Assembly (NCBI RefSeq): GCF_027947575.1
Contig: NZ_CP116256.1
Location: 5,456,001-5,520,000 of the forward strand
Origin: Streptomyces rubrogriseus
GTDB taxonomy: Bacteria > Actinomycetota > Actinomycetes > Streptomycetales > Streptomycetaceae
Length of the DNA: 64,000 nt
Direction: 5' to 3'
The position numbers and the translations under genes were made by a program. The notes beneath the pieces are model-generated. The model did not search any database. It had not been told where the DNA came from and saw only the letters and a list, made by a program, of their open reading frames with translations. Shown here piece after piece: positions 53,307 through 62,931 of this stretch. Numbering within the stretch: position 1 is the first letter of the stretch; every line of letters begins with the position of its first letter.

Positions 53307-53431
53307 GGGGACGATCCCCCCGTTCCTCGGGCCCGGGATCCGGACCGGGGCCGCGGCCTGGGCCTGGGCCGTCCCCGGCAGCTGGGCGGGGACGTGGGCG
53401 AGCCGGGTCCGCCCCGCGGCGGTCGTGCCGG

Positions 53432-53944
<513 letters not shown>

Positions 53945-54955
53945 TCAGGCGCCGCTGCGGGCGTCCGTGCCGGTGTCCTCGTCGTCGTAGCGGATCCGGT
54001 GGCACAGTGCGGGGATCTCTCCGGATGCCAACCGCGGCATCAGCTCCGGCAGTTCGGCGAAGGCGGACTCACCGGTGACGAGCGCGTCGAGCGCCGGGTC
54101 GGCGAGCAGTTCGAGGGCGAGGGCGAGCCGGTCGGCGTAGGTGCGGGTGGCGGCACGGGCCGGGGAGACGGTGCCGACCTGGCTGCCCCGCAGGGTCAGG
54201 CGCCGGGAGTGGAAGGCCTCGCCCAGCGGCAGGGCGACGCGCCGGTCGCCGTACCAGCTCAGCTCGACGACGGTGCCCTCGGGCCGCAGCAGTTCCAGCG
54301 ACCGGGCGAGTCCCGCCTCCGTCGCGCTGGCGTGCACGACGAGATCGCGGTCGCCGACGGCCTCGCCCGGGGAGGCGAAACCGGCGCCGAGCGCCTCGGC
54401 GACCTCCGCGCGGGCCGGATCGGTGTCGACCAACTCGACGCGGACGCCCGGGAATCGGGCGAGCAGCGCGACGACCGAGCAGCCGACCATGCCTCCGCCG
54501 ACCACGCTGACCCGGTCGCCGACCAGCGGCGCCGCGTCCCACAGGGCGTTGACGGCGGTCTCGACGGTGCCGGCGAGTACGGCCCGCCCGGCGGGCACCG
54601 AGGGCGGTACCGGCGTCACGGCCGCGGCGGGGACGACGTACCGGGTCTGGTGCGGGTGGAGACAGAACACGGTGCGCCCGACGAGACGCTCCGGCCCCTC
54701 CTCCACCACACCCACGTTGAGGTAGCCGTACTTCACCGGCCCGGGGAAATCGCCCTCCTGGAACGGCGCGCGCATCGCCGTGTACTGGTTCTCCGGCACC
54801 CGGCCGCCGAAGACGAGGGTCTCGGTGCCACGGCTGACCCCGCTGAAGAGGGCGCGCACGAGCACCTCGTCCGCGCCCGGTACCGGCAGCTCCACCTCGC
54901 GGATCGCGCCCCGCCCCGGCGCTTCGAGCCAGAACGCACGTGCCATGCGTGCCAT
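53945..54955 (-). CDS. Zinc-type MDR dehydrogenase
   Basis: 336 residues of the medium-chain dehydrogenase family. GroES-like N-terminus with [14 protein letters not shown] and a cofactor loop [17 protein letters not shown]. The structural zinc Cys cluster is absent and the catalytic Cys/His are not obvious, so it may use an altered metal site. Members with SRGTE occur in secondary metabolism (BchC-like). ATG 54955 has AGGAGG 7 nt upstream. It precedes the PTPS-like gene on the same strand by 114 bp and probably oxidises or reduces an intermediate of this locus. Confidence 0.85.
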   Translation of the reverse strand: MARMARAFWLEAPGRGAIREVELPVPGADEVLVRALFSGVSRGTETLVFGGRVPENQYTAMRAPFQEGDFPGPVKYGYLNVGVVEEGPERLVGRTVFCLHPHQTRYVVPAAAVTPVPPSVPAGRAVLAGTVETAVNALWDAAPLVGDRVSVVGGGMVGCSVVALLARFPGVRVELVDTDPARAEVAEALGAGFASPGEAVGDRDLVVHASATEAGLARSLELLRPEGTVVELSWYGDRRVALPLGEAFHSRRLTLRGSQVGTVSPARAATRTYADRLALALELLADPALDALVTGESAFAELPELMPRLASGEIPALCHRIRYDDEDTGTDARSGA

Positions 54956-55064
54956 CGGAAGTCCTCCTGAACGATCGGGAAGCCACTCACGTACCGAGGG
55001 ATGCACAAGCCGCGCACAAGGTAGCGGCGTTGATCGACTCTGTCACACGGCCGGAGGATGTTCG

Positions 55065-55850
55065 GTGGCCCTGATCAACCTGAACCACACGGACGACGCG
55101 TACGGCGCCTGTCCCGCGAGGTCCGTTCAGCAGGAGACGGCGGTCGGCGCGGGCGCGCAGATCCTGCTCCTGGCGCTGCTCGGCACCGCGATCGGCATGG
55201 GCACGGCGGGCTGGCTGACCGGCCTGGCGTTCGCGTTCGCGAGCTGGGCGGTGCTCTCCCGGGCCCTGCACCGCTCCCGGCTGCCGTCGTTCGGCCCGGC
55301 CAACCGGGTCACCCTCGGCCGGGCCACCCTGGTCGGCGGGGTCACCGCCCTGGTCGCGGACTCCTACCGCAGCGCGCCGCCCGTCTCCCTCCTGGTCGGC
55401 CTGACGGCCGTGGCCCTGATCCTGGACGGCGTGGACGGCAAGGTCGCCCGCCGCACCGGCACGTCGACACCGCTGGGCGCGCGCTTCGACATGGAGGTCG
55501 ACGCGTTCCTCATCCTGGTGCTCAGCGTGTACGTCGCGCTGGATCTGGGCCCGTGGGTGCTGCTGATCGGCGGCATGCGGTACGTGTTCGTGGCCGCGGC
55601 GCGGGTGTGGCCGTGGCTGACGGCCCCGCTGCCGCCGAGCACGGCCCGCAAGACGGTGGCCGCGCTCCAGGGCGTCCTGCTGCTCCTGGCGGGCGCGGAG
55701 CTACTGCCGCACCTGGGGAACGCCGGGGTGGTGGCGGTGGCGCTGGGCCTGCTGGTGTGGTCGTTCGGCCGGGACGTGCGGTGGCTGTGGCGGCGGTCCC
55801 GGGTTCCCGCGACGCCTGCCACGGCAGTGCGGGAACTCGTCGCGCAGTGA
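55065..55850 (+). CDS. CDP-alcohol phosphatidyltransferase-family membrane enzyme
   Basis: 261 residues with about six hydrophobic segments. The CDP-OH-P motif is intact: LDGVDGKVARRTG followed by GARFDMEVD (D-G-x2-D-G-x2-A-R-x8-G-x3-D-x3-D). It transfers a phosphoalcohol from a CDP-linked donor. GTG 55065 has GGAGG 7 nt upstream; it is divergent from the MDR dehydrogenase with 109 bp between starts. It may attach a phospholipid or polyol to the product of this locus, or may make an ordinary phospholipid; context favours the former. Confidence 0.88.
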   Translation: MALINLNHTDDAYGACPARSVQQETAVGAGAQILLLALLGTAIGMGTAGWLTGLAFAFASWAVLSRALHRSRLPSFGPANRVTLGRATLVGGVTALVADSYRSAPPVSLLVGLTAVALILDGVDGKVARRTGTSTPLGARFDMEVDAFLILVLSVYVALDLGPWVLLIGGMRYVFVAAARVWPWLTAPLPPSTARKTVAALQGVLLLLAGAELLPHLGNAGVVAVALGLLVWSFGRDVRWLWRRSRVPATPATAVRELVAQ

Positions 55851-55857
55851 GTCCCTC

Positions 55858-56688
55858 CTAGGCCGCCGCGCCCACCGGCCCCGCGGAGCGCGCCGATCCC
55901 GAGGACCGCGCCGAGATCCGCCCGCTGATCAGGACGGACCGGCGGCGGGTGAAGAGACGGGGCAACGAGACCATGAGGGCGTTCAGACGCCCCGACTGCA
56001 CGCTCGGCCGCCGTCCGCGGTCCAGAGCGCGCATCGCGGTCGCGACCACCTGCTCGGGGGTCTGGTAGCTGCCTTGGTAGGCACCGCCCTCCAGACCGTC
56101 GAAGAACTCGGTGCGGGTGAGCCCCGGGGCCAGCGAGAGAACCCGCAGCCCGGTGCCGCGGGACTCGTACCACAGAGCCTCGGTGAAGCTGAGCACGAAG
56201 GCCTTGCAGGCGGCGTAGACCGCCATCCCGGGGCTGGGCGCGTAGGCCGCCGCGCTCGCGACGTTGACGAGCACGCCACGGCCGGAGTCGCGGAGCGGCT
56301 CGATGAACGCCCGGGTGAGGTCGACGAGGTTGGCCACGTCCACGTTGATCTCGTCGGTGAGTCGGTCGGGGTCCTCCTGATGGAAGGTGCCGCTGGTGCC
56401 GAATCCGGCGTTGTTCACCAGGCCGTCGACGCGGATGCCCCGCCCCGCCAGGTCAGCGGCGAGCCGACGCCCCGCCCCCGGCTCGCTCAGGTCCAGCCGC
56501 ACCGCCGTGGCGCGTACGCCGTGCCGCGCCCGCAGTTCGGAGGCGAGGTCCTCCAGGCGGTCGAGCCGCCGTGCGACGAGGACGAGGTCGGAGCCGCGGC
56601 GGGCCAGTTCGCGGGCGAACTCGGCGCCGATTCCGGAGCTGGCGCCGGTGACGACCGTGGTCTGACCGGAGAAGTCGATTGCAGTCAT
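55858..56688 (-). CDS. Short-chain dehydrogenase/reductase
   Basis: 276 residues. Classical SDR: cofactor loop TGASSGIGAEFA, LVNNAGFGTSG, catalytic Ser in NVASAAAYAPS and the Y-x3-K in VYAACKAF. The Arg near the cofactor loop suggests NADP. Start ATG 56688. The divergent TetR gene and operator between them indicate local repression. It converges on the CDP-alcohol transferase gene, 7 bp apart. Substrate unknown. Confidence 0.9.
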   Translation of the reverse strand: MTAIDFSGQTTVVTGASSGIGAEFARELARRGSDLVLVARRLDRLEDLASELRARHGVRATAVRLDLSEPGAGRRLAADLAGRGIRVDGLVNNAGFGTSGTFHQEDPDRLTDEINVDVANLVDLTRAFIEPLRDSGRGVLVNVASAAAYAPSPGMAVYAACKAFVLSFTEALWYESRGTGLRVLSLAPGLTRTEFFDGLEGGAYQGSYQTPEQVVATAMRALDRGRRPSVQSGRLNALMVSLPRLFTRRRSVLISGRISARSSGSARSAGPVGAAA

Positions 56689-56710
56689 GTCATGCACTGT
56701 AGGCAGCTCT

Positions 56711-56725
56711 TTGCACTCAGTGCAA
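56711..56725. promoter_or_regulatory. TetR operator between SDR and TetR genes
   Basis: Perfect palindrome TTGCACT-C-AGTGCAA. A half-site copy ACTGAGTGCA (56790-56799) overlaps the TetR start codon, and TGCAAAG occurs at 56777-56783. The arrangement suggests autoregulation and SDR repression. Confidence 0.8.
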
Positions 56726-56784
56726 GTAGTGCGCTTGATGTACGATCATGCGCACAGTGAAACCCTACGCGCTGCGTGCAAAGC

Positions 56785-56801
56785 TATAGACTGAGTGCAT
56801 G
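56785..56801 (+). promoter_or_regulatory. TetR -10 element and probable leaderless start
   Basis: TATAGA at 56785-56790 lies 8 nt before the TetR ATG (56799), so transcription should begin at or next to the start codon. No Shine-Dalgarno is present. No good -35 was found. Confidence 0.5.
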
Positions 56802-57386
56802 GCCGACACCCCCACGCTTCGAGAGCGCGCGCGCCGCGCCGCGCGCGCGGAGATCACCGCCACCGCCGTGCAGCTCTTCGCGGAGCAGGGCTTCGAGGCG
56901 ACGACGATCGACCAGATCACCAGTGCCGTGGGCATCTCGCGCCGCTCCTTCTTCCACTACTTCGGCAGCAAGGAGGACCTCGTCCTGGGCGACACCCAGG
57001 CGCTCGGCGAGTCGGTACGGGCCGCGCTGGAGGCCCGCCCGGACGACGAATCGGCCTGGACCGCCATCCGGGCGGCCCTCCTGACCATCCGTCCGGCGGA
57101 CAAGACCCCGGAGGAGCAGCTCACCCTCGCCCGCATCCACCACGAGGCGCCCTCCGTGCGCGCCCGGCACCTGGAGAAGCACCTGCGCTGGCAGGAACTG
57201 CTCGCCCCGGACATCCAGCGCCGCCTGGGCCTGCCCCCGACGGCGGCCCCGGACCCCAGGGCACTTGCCTTCGTCGCCGCCGCTCTGGCCTGCGTCGACG
57301 CGGCCGTCGACGCGTGGTACCGCTCCGGCGGCGCGGAGGACCCCGAGCACATCTTCGACGAGGCGGTGGCGACGCTGCGCCGCTAG
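56799..57386 (+). CDS. TetR-family repressor
   Basis: 195 residues. N-terminal HTH: TAVQLFAEQGFEATTIDQITSAVGISRRSFFHYFGSKEDLVLG. The C-terminal domain is helical and of the size usual for ligand-binding TetR proteins. Divergent from the SDR gene with a shared palindrome. ATG 56799 without ribosome site, consistent with a leaderless message. Converges with the MFS gene, overlapping by 4 bp. Confidence 0.92.
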   Translation: MADTPTLRERARRAARAEITATAVQLFAEQGFEATTIDQITSAVGISRRSFFHYFGSKEDLVLGDTQALGESVRAALEARPDDESAWTAIRAALLTIRPADKTPEEQLTLARIHHEAPSVRARHLEKHLRWQELLAPDIQRRLGLPPTAAPDPRALAFVAAALACVDAAVDAWYRSGGAEDPEHIFDEAVATLRR

Positions 57387-58690
57387 GACCGGACCGGCCC
57401 CGCCGTGGAGGGGGTTGGTGCGGCGGCCCCGGCACCCCGGTGCGGCCACCGGGGCAGCGTCGCCGCCGCCACCAGCGGTACGGCGGCCAGCACCAGCCAC
57501 GGCACCGCGACCGGCAGGCCGGTGTCCAGCAGCAGGCCGGTCGCGGAGCTGCCGGCCAGCACGACGATCCCGGAGACCGAGGACAGCGCCCCGGTGTACA
57601 GCCCGAGCCGCCCGTCCTCGGCGAGGTCCGGCACCCAGGCGCGGGCGACGGGCGCGACGAGCATCTGCCCGAGGGTGAGCAGGACGACGAACCCGGCGGC
57701 GGGCAGCAGCCCACCCGTCCCCGTCCACCCCGCGGGCCGCGCAAGCCCGACGACCGCGAACCCGACGGCGATCAGCACCAGCCCAGCCACCATCGACCGG
57801 CGCCGCGCCAGCCGCTCCCCCGCCCACCGGGTCACCGGCAACTGCGCGGTCACCACCAGCAGCGACGACAGCGCGAACAGCCAGGCCAGCGGCGCCTGCG
57901 AACCGGCGGCCCGCTCCACCTCGGCGGGCAGCGCCAGGTAGAGCTGGTTGTAGGCGAGGAGGTAGGCACCGTAGGCGCAGCACAGCGCGAGGAAGCGCCG
58001 GTTGCGCAGTACCAGCCGGGCCCCGCCCTTCATCCGGACCCGGACCCGGCCGGGAACGCGCTGCGGCAGCAGCCATGCGTGCCCGGCGAGGACCAGCACG
58101 AAGACCCCGGCCCCGGCGAGGCAGGCCGTACGGAAGTCGACGGCGAGCAGCAGCGCCCCCAGCAGCGGCCCGACGAAGGCACCGGCCTGCCCGGCGACGG
58201 TGAACAGCGCCAGGACCCGCGTCCGGTCCCCGGCGCCTTCCTCCTCCCACACGACGGCCTGCCGGGCGACCTCGGACTCGACGGCCGGCGAGAAGAGCGC
58301 GGCGGCGAACCCGATCAGCAGTACGGCACCGACGACGGCCCAGGTCCGCTCGGCGAAACCGAGCCACGCGAACCCGGCGATCCGCAGCACGCACCCGGCC
58401 AGCACGACGGGCCGGATGCCGTACCGGTCGGCGAGCGCCCCGCCGACCACGAACAGCCCCTGCTGGCTGAAGGTCCGCAGCCCGAGCACGAACCCGACCA
58501 GCCACCCCGCCATGCCGACGGACTGCCCCAGATGCTCGGCGAGGAAGGGCAGCACGGCGAAGAAGCCGATGTTGAAGGCGAGCTGGGTGAGGATGAGCAG
58601 CCGGAGCAGCGGGGAGAGCGCGACGAACGGGGCGGTACGACGGCCGGGTGCCTGCCCGGACCGCCCGCCGGCGGCGGACGTGGAGGTCAT
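57383..58690 (-). CDS. Major facilitator superfamily transporter
   Basis: 435 residues, about 12 hydrophobic segments. Motif A-like GGALADRYGIRPVVLAG follows the second helix. Last gene of a minus-strand unit after the peptide/nickel-type binding protein and fused permease; the ATG 58690 is 1 nt from the permease stop. In opine metallophore systems an MFS exporter (CntE) accompanies an ABC importer, so metallophore export is a possible role. Confidence 0.88.
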   Translation of the reverse strand: MTSTSAAGGRSGQAPGRRTAPFVALSPLLRLLILTQLAFNIGFFAVLPFLAEHLGQSVGMAGWLVGFVLGLRTFSQQGLFVVGGALADRYGIRPVVLAGCVLRIAGFAWLGFAERTWAVVGAVLLIGFAAALFSPAVESEVARQAVVWEEEGAGDRTRVLALFTVAGQAGAFVGPLLGALLLAVDFRTACLAGAGVFVLVLAGHAWLLPQRVPGRVRVRMKGGARLVLRNRRFLALCCAYGAYLLAYNQLYLALPAEVERAAGSQAPLAWLFALSSLLVVTAQLPVTRWAGERLARRRSMVAGLVLIAVGFAVVGLARPAGWTGTGGLLPAAGFVVLLTLGQMLVAPVARAWVPDLAEDGRLGLYTGALSSVSGIVVLAGSSATGLLLDTGLPVAVPWLVLAAVPLVAAATLPRWPHRGAGAAAPTPSTAGPVRS

Positions 58691-58691
58691 G

Positions 58692-60497
58692 TCACCGGAC
58701 TCCGACTCCGGCAGGTTCCTGCTCCGTCTGCGCCACTGACCGCCGCTCGACCGCCTCGGTGTCCCGAGGGGACGACCGGGTGGGCCGTCGGCGCAGCCCG
58801 CCCGCGGCGCTGACGGCCAGCGCGCCGAGCAGGGCCAGTACGGCGGCGGGGGCGAGGACGGCCCAGGGGGCACGCTCGGCGTAGGGCTGGTTCTCGGCGA
58901 GGAGCAGCCCCCACTCGGGGGACGGCGGCTGGGCGCCGAGTCCGAGGAACCCGAGCGAGGCGAGGGCGAGGGCGACACCGGGCAGCCGCAGCAGGGCGTG
59001 CCGGAGGACGGGCGGCACCACGGCGGGCAGCAACTCGTGCCGCAGCAGATGGACCGGTCCCGCGCCCAGGCCCTTGGTGGCGGTGATGTGCAGGGTGGCG
59101 CGCTCCTGCCGCAGCAGGGAGGAGGTGTGCGCGGCGAGCGGCGCCCAGGCGACGGCGCCCACGGCGAGCGCGGGGGTGGCCGCGCCGCTCCCGGCCACGG
59201 CGGTGACGAGCAGCGCGACGAGCACCGGCGGTACGGCGTTGACGGTGTCGACGAGGGGCGCGGAGACCCGGGGCACGAGCCCGAGCAGTACGCCCGCGAG
59301 GAGGGCGGCGGCACTGATGGCGGTGGCGAGGAACAGCGTGTCCAGTGCCCCGTGGCCGACCCGGGCGAGCAGGTCGCGCCCGAGGGCGTCGGTGCCGAAG
59401 GGATGGTCGAGGGAGGGGGCCCGCAGCCGCTGCCCCGTGTCGAGGGCGAGCGGATCACGGGCGAGGCCGAACCCGACGACGGCGAGCAGGAGGGCACCGT
59501 AGAGCACCGGCAGCACTCCCCCGGCGGGCGGGGTGGGCCGGTGCAGCGAGGACAGCGCGCCGTCGCGGAGCGCGGGCCCGGTGAGCAGCCGGGCGGCGAC
59601 GCGGGTGGCGCCGGTCGCGAGCGCGGCGAGCAGGACGAGGGCGAGGGTCCCGGCCTGGAGGACGGGCAGGTCCTGAGCGAGAGCGGCCTGAAGGGTGGTG
59701 CGCCCGAGCCCGGGAATGTCGAAGACCTGCTCGACGGCGACGGCACCACCGGTCAGCCCGACGACGAACAGTCCGAGGTTGGGCAGCAGCGCGGGCACGC
59801 ACCGCCGCACGGCCTGGCGGGCGATGGACCGCCCCGTCAGCCCGCGGGCCGCGGCGGCCAGCGCCCACGGTTCTCCGAAGGCACCGGGCAGCAGATCATC
59901 GAGCAGCCGCCCCAGCACGGCGCCCGCGGGCAGCCCGAGGGCGAGCGCGGGCAGCAGCGTCCACTGCGGCCCGTACCACCCCAGCGCGGGCAGCCACCCC
60001 AGCTGCACCCCGACGACGGTGGCGAGCACGGAGGCGACGAGGAACTCGGGCAGCGAGGCGAGTACGGCGGACAGGCTCCCGCCCCCGCGCCGCCCGCCGA
60101 GCCGGCGCCGCGCGCCGAGCCGCAGGGTGCGCGCGCAGATCAGCCCGGCGGTGAGCCCGGCGACGAGCAGCGCGACACCCATGAGCAGCAGCGAGACCCC
60201 GAGCGCCCGCGTGACGTCGGGCAGGACGTTCGCGCCGGAGATCCACGACCGCCCGGCGTCCCCGCGCACGAGCCCGCCCAGCCAGCCGGTGAGGACGTGC
60301 AGGGGCCCACCGTCGATCCCGAGCTGCCGCCGGATGTCGGCGAGCACCTCGGGCGTGGGCTCGCGCTCGGCGGACCGCGCCTTGAGGACGGTGTACGCGG
60401 GGTCGGTGCGGGTGAGCCAGGGCAGCAGCCCGACCCCGCACACGAGCCCGACCGCGAGCACGACCCGCCAGGCCAGGGCGGCCACCCGCTGCAGCAC
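58692..60497 (-). CDS. Fused ABC permease (DppB-DppC type)
   Basis: 601 residues containing two permease domains in one chain. The first half has LAAAARGLTGRSIARQAVRRCVPALLPN (EAA loop of DppB type), the second half starts around residue 330, carries HPFGTDALGRDLLARV (typical DppC N-terminus) and a second EAA loop ITATKGLGAGPVHLLRHELLP. In most bacteria these are separate genes. It is 3 bp after the binding-protein stop. No ATPase gene is adjacent, so ATPase subunits must come from elsewhere or the system works without one. Confidence 0.9.
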   Translation of the reverse strand: MLQRVAALAWRVVLAVGLVCGVGLLPWLTRTDPAYTVLKARSAEREPTPEVLADIRRQLGIDGGPLHVLTGWLGGLVRGDAGRSWISGANVLPDVTRALGVSLLLMGVALLVAGLTAGLICARTLRLGARRRLGGRRGGGSLSAVLASLPEFLVASVLATVVGVQLGWLPALGWYGPQWTLLPALALGLPAGAVLGRLLDDLLPGAFGEPWALAAAARGLTGRSIARQAVRRCVPALLPNLGLFVVGLTGGAVAVEQVFDIPGLGRTTLQAALAQDLPVLQAGTLALVLLAALATGATRVAARLLTGPALRDGALSSLHRPTPPAGGVLPVLYGALLLAVVGFGLARDPLALDTGQRLRAPSLDHPFGTDALGRDLLARVGHGALDTLFLATAISAAALLAGVLLGLVPRVSAPLVDTVNAVPPVLVALLVTAVAGSGAATPALAVGAVAWAPLAAHTSSLLRQERATLHITATKGLGAGPVHLLRHELLPAVVPPVLRHALLRLPGVALALASLGFLGLGAQPPSPEWGLLLAENQPYAERAPWAVLAPAAVLALLGALAVSAAGGLRRRPTRSSPRDTEAVERRSVAQTEQEPAGVGVR

Positions 60498-60500
60498 GGT

Positions 60501-62009
60501 TCAGCGCCGGGTGCCGGTACCGACGAGCGCGCGCTCGTACGGGTCGAGGACGACGCCCTGTACGGAGTCGGCGACGCCGGTGATGATGCGCTGGTGCACG
60601 AGCGGCACGACGGCGTCGCTGCCGATGATGCGTGCCTCGGCGGCCATGGCGGCGTCCTGGCGCTTCGCGGTGTCGGCGATCTGCTCGGCGTCGGCGACGG
60701 CACGGTCGACGCCCTTGTCGCACAGCTGGGCGATGTTGAAACCGCCGTCGCAGGTGTAGTCGCCGGCGAGGACGGCGACGGGGTCACCGGTGTCGAGGAG
60801 CGTGTTGCGGGCAAGCACGAAGGCGTCGAACTTCCCGTCCAGCGCGTCCGCTTCGAGCCGCGAGTACTCCCGCACGGTGAGCTTGACGGTGAACCCGGCC
60901 TTCTCCAGCTGCTGCTTGACGACCTGGGCGACCTCGGGCAGCTCGGGCCGGTTGTCGTAGGTGGCGAGGTCGATGGTGTCGCCGCCGGGCTTCTTGGCCG
61001 CCGCACGTCCGACGGGCGGGGTGCGCTTGCCTTCCGCCCAGGTCACGGCGGGCCCGTAGACACCGGCACCGGGATCTCCGTACCCCTCGTACACGTCCTT
61101 GGCGAACACGGAGGTGTCGAGCGCGCCTCGGGCGGCGGCCCGCAGTCCGGCGTCCTTGAATGGCCCGGAGGAGGCGTTGAGGAGCAGGCTGGTGGTCCGG
61201 GTGGTGGCGGTGTCGCGCCGGGTCTCCTCGTCCAGCGAGGCGGCCTGGGCGACGGGAACCGCCTCGGCGATGTCCAGCTCCCCGGTCCGCAGGGCGTTGG
61301 CACGGGCGGTGCCGTCGGCGATGAAGCGCGCGTCGATGCCGGAGGCCTGCGCGCGGCCGCCCCAGTAGTCGTCGAAGCGGTCGAGGGCGGCGGAGGTGGC
61401 GCCGTTGACCTCGGTCAGCTCGAAGGGGCCGGTGGCGTGACCGACGGGGTCGACGCGGTCGCTCTTGCCGTAGGCGCCCTTGGACAGGATCGCGAGGCTG
61501 GGGCTGGAGAGCCGCAGCGGCAGCACGGGGTCGGGCTCGGCCGTGGTGATGCGGACGATCCGGTCGCCGCCCGCCTCGGCGCTGAGGGTGACACCGGCGA
61601 GGGCGGCGGGCGCGGGCTCGGCGTCGGTGGCGTGCGTGAGGGACGCGGCCACGGCGGCGGGGGTCACTTCACCCCCGTCCTGGAACGTGGCGTCGCGGAG
61701 GCTGAACTCCCAGATCCTGTCCCCGTCCCGCCGCCAGGACTCGGCGAGCGCGGGCGCCGCGGACCCGTTGGCGTCCAGCGAGGTGAGTCCCTCGGTGACC
61801 CCGAGCCGGCTGAGCAGGGTGGCGTCGGCGCCGTACGGGGACAGGTTCTCGGCGGGCGGGAAGGCGAGGGCGACGCGGAGACGGGCGCCGTCACCGTCGC
61901 CACCGTCCCCGGACGCGGAGTCGTCGCCCCCTCCGGAGGCGAAGCAGCCGGCCATCAGCGGCACGAGCAGGAACGGGGCGAGCAGCCGGGGGCGGCGGTG
62001 GGAGCGCAT
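60501..62009 (-). CDS. Peptide/nickel-type ABC substrate-binding lipoprotein
   Basis: 502 residues, SBP family 5. Lipobox LMAGC at about residues 18-22, then a Gly/Asp/Ser spacer. The mature domain starts LRVALAFPPAENLSPYGAD and contains LAESWRRDGDRIWEFSLRDATFQDG, typical of DppA/NikA/CntA proteins. Two Cys (DYTCDGGFNIAQLCDKG) lie near the C-terminus. ATG 62009 with GAGG 4-5 nt upstream. A Zur-like box lies 99 bp upstream, so zinc or a zinc-metallophore is the likely cargo. Confidence 0.9.
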   Translation of the reverse strand: MRSHRRPRLLAPFLLVPLMAGCFASGGGDDSASGDGGDGDGARLRVALAFPPAENLSPYGADATLLSRLGVTEGLTSLDANGSAAPALAESWRRDGDRIWEFSLRDATFQDGGEVTPAAVAASLTHATDAEPAPAALAGVTLSAEAGGDRIVRITTAEPDPVLPLRLSSPSLAILSKGAYGKSDRVDPVGHATGPFELTEVNGATSAALDRFDDYWGGRAQASGIDARFIADGTARANALRTGELDIAEAVPVAQAASLDEETRRDTATTRTTSLLLNASSGPFKDAGLRAAARGALDTSVFAKDVYEGYGDPGAGVYGPAVTWAEGKRTPPVGRAAAKKPGGDTIDLATYDNRPELPEVAQVVKQQLEKAGFTVKLTVREYSRLEADALDGKFDAFVLARNTLLDTGDPVAVLAGDYTCDGGFNIAQLCDKGVDRAVADAEQIADTAKRQDAAMAAEARIIGSDAVVPLVHQRIITGVADSVQGVVLDPYERALVGTGTRR

Positions 62010-62107
62010 GGTCCTCGGATCGATCAAGTCAGGTGCGGGCACCTGGATTTCGGGCGACGGGCGTCGGGCGGGTGTGCGGGTGCGCAGCAGCGCACGGGGA
62101 GCCTACA

Positions 62108-62122
62108 TGGAAACGATTTTCA
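62108..62122 (-). promoter_or_regulatory. Zur-like box upstream of the SBP-permease-MFS operon
   Basis: Read on the minus strand: TGAAAATCGTTTCCA. It matches the 15-bp actinobacterial Zur operator pattern TGAAAATnnTTTTCA with one arm mismatch. It sits between the binding-protein start (62009) and the end of the GNAT gene (62126). Confidence 0.72.
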
Positions 62123-62125
62123 CGC

Positions 62126-62680
62126 CTACCTGGCCCCGCGCCATCCCGCCATGGGCACCTCGAAGTGCACGATCCCCTGCCCGCCCCCGGCGTCCTCCCG
62201 CTCGTCGTGCACCACCTTGGCCAACGACCGCCAGAAGGGCTCGGCCCCGGTGACGGCGGGGTCTGTGTGCAGATAGACGGCTCGATACCCGCCGTCGGCG
62301 ACGGCGAAAGCGAGCAACTCATCGACAAGTCGACGCGCGATCCCGTGCCGCCGGTGCTCGGGCCGCACGTACACCCGCCGCAACTGCGCGGTCACCCCGG
62401 AGGGGAACCGCTCGGCGACGTGCACGGGGTTCGGGGGGTGCGCGGGCCCCCGGGAGTCGAGAGCACCGGTGCCCACGACCTCGCCGTCGGCGGCGACAGC
62501 GACGAGGAGGGTGTGCCGGGCGGGGGTCAGGTAGGCCCCGGCCGGGTCGATGACGTCGCCGTGCCAGCGCGGAACGTACCCGGTACCGAAGTCGCGGTAG
62601 ACGGTGTCGAGCATGACGGCTCGGGCGGAGGGCACGTCGGCGGGGGTGGCGGTCCTGATGGTGTAGTCGGTGGTGCGCAC
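62126..62680 (-). CDS. GNAT-family acetyltransferase
   Basis: 184 residues from the chosen GTG 62680. GNAT fold with the acetyl-CoA loop VRPEHRRHGIARRLVDELL and the preceding strand VTAQLRRVYV. There is no clear ribosome site; TACGAT lies 12 nt before the GTG, so a leaderless message is possible. In-frame GTGs reach 62746. It precedes the Zur box and the ABC genes on the same strand and may be unrelated. Confidence 0.8.
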   Translation of the reverse strand: MRTTDYTIRTATPADVPSARAVMLDTVYRDFGTGYVPRWHGDVIDPAGAYLTPARHTLLVAVAADGEVVGTGALDSRGPAHPPNPVHVAERFPSGVTAQLRRVYVRPEHRRHGIARRLVDELLAFAVADGGYRAVYLHTDPAVTGAEPFWRSLAKVVHDEREDAGGGQGIVHFEVPMAGWRGAR

Positions 62681-62931
62681 TTGCACATCGTACGCATTAA
62701 GCCGGATCGCGCCGCCAATGGGGCCCCTCACCTGCACTGAAGCCACTCATCGAAACCTTGGCCGATGCCCGCGTAGCCCGCTCGTCGTACCCCTCTCGTC
62801 GTACATCTCGTCGCTACCGCAGCGGTTGCACTCAAGGCTCAACCCCTTGCGGGACGACTCGGCGGACTCAGCACCATACGGTCTCATTCGCACAGAGACA
62901 TGGACATGACTCCACCTACGGGAGGCGAACC
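62681..62931. other. Intergenic region between GNAT and small secreted protein
   Basis: About 250 bp, lower in GC than its surroundings, with no gene recognised. It must contain the promoter of the plus-strand gene at 62932; I could not pick a clear -35/-10 pair. Confidence 0.4.

Noticed and set aside
54780..55064. Upstream extension of the CDP-alcohol transferase frame
   Set aside because: The extra frame runs antisense into the MDR dehydrogenase gene; GTG 55065 has an ideal ribosome site.
58998..62276. A 1092-codon open frame on the plus strand opposite the ABC genes
   Set aside because: Gly/Gln/Glu-rich shadow of the permease and binding-protein genes, which carry clear family motifs on the minus strand.
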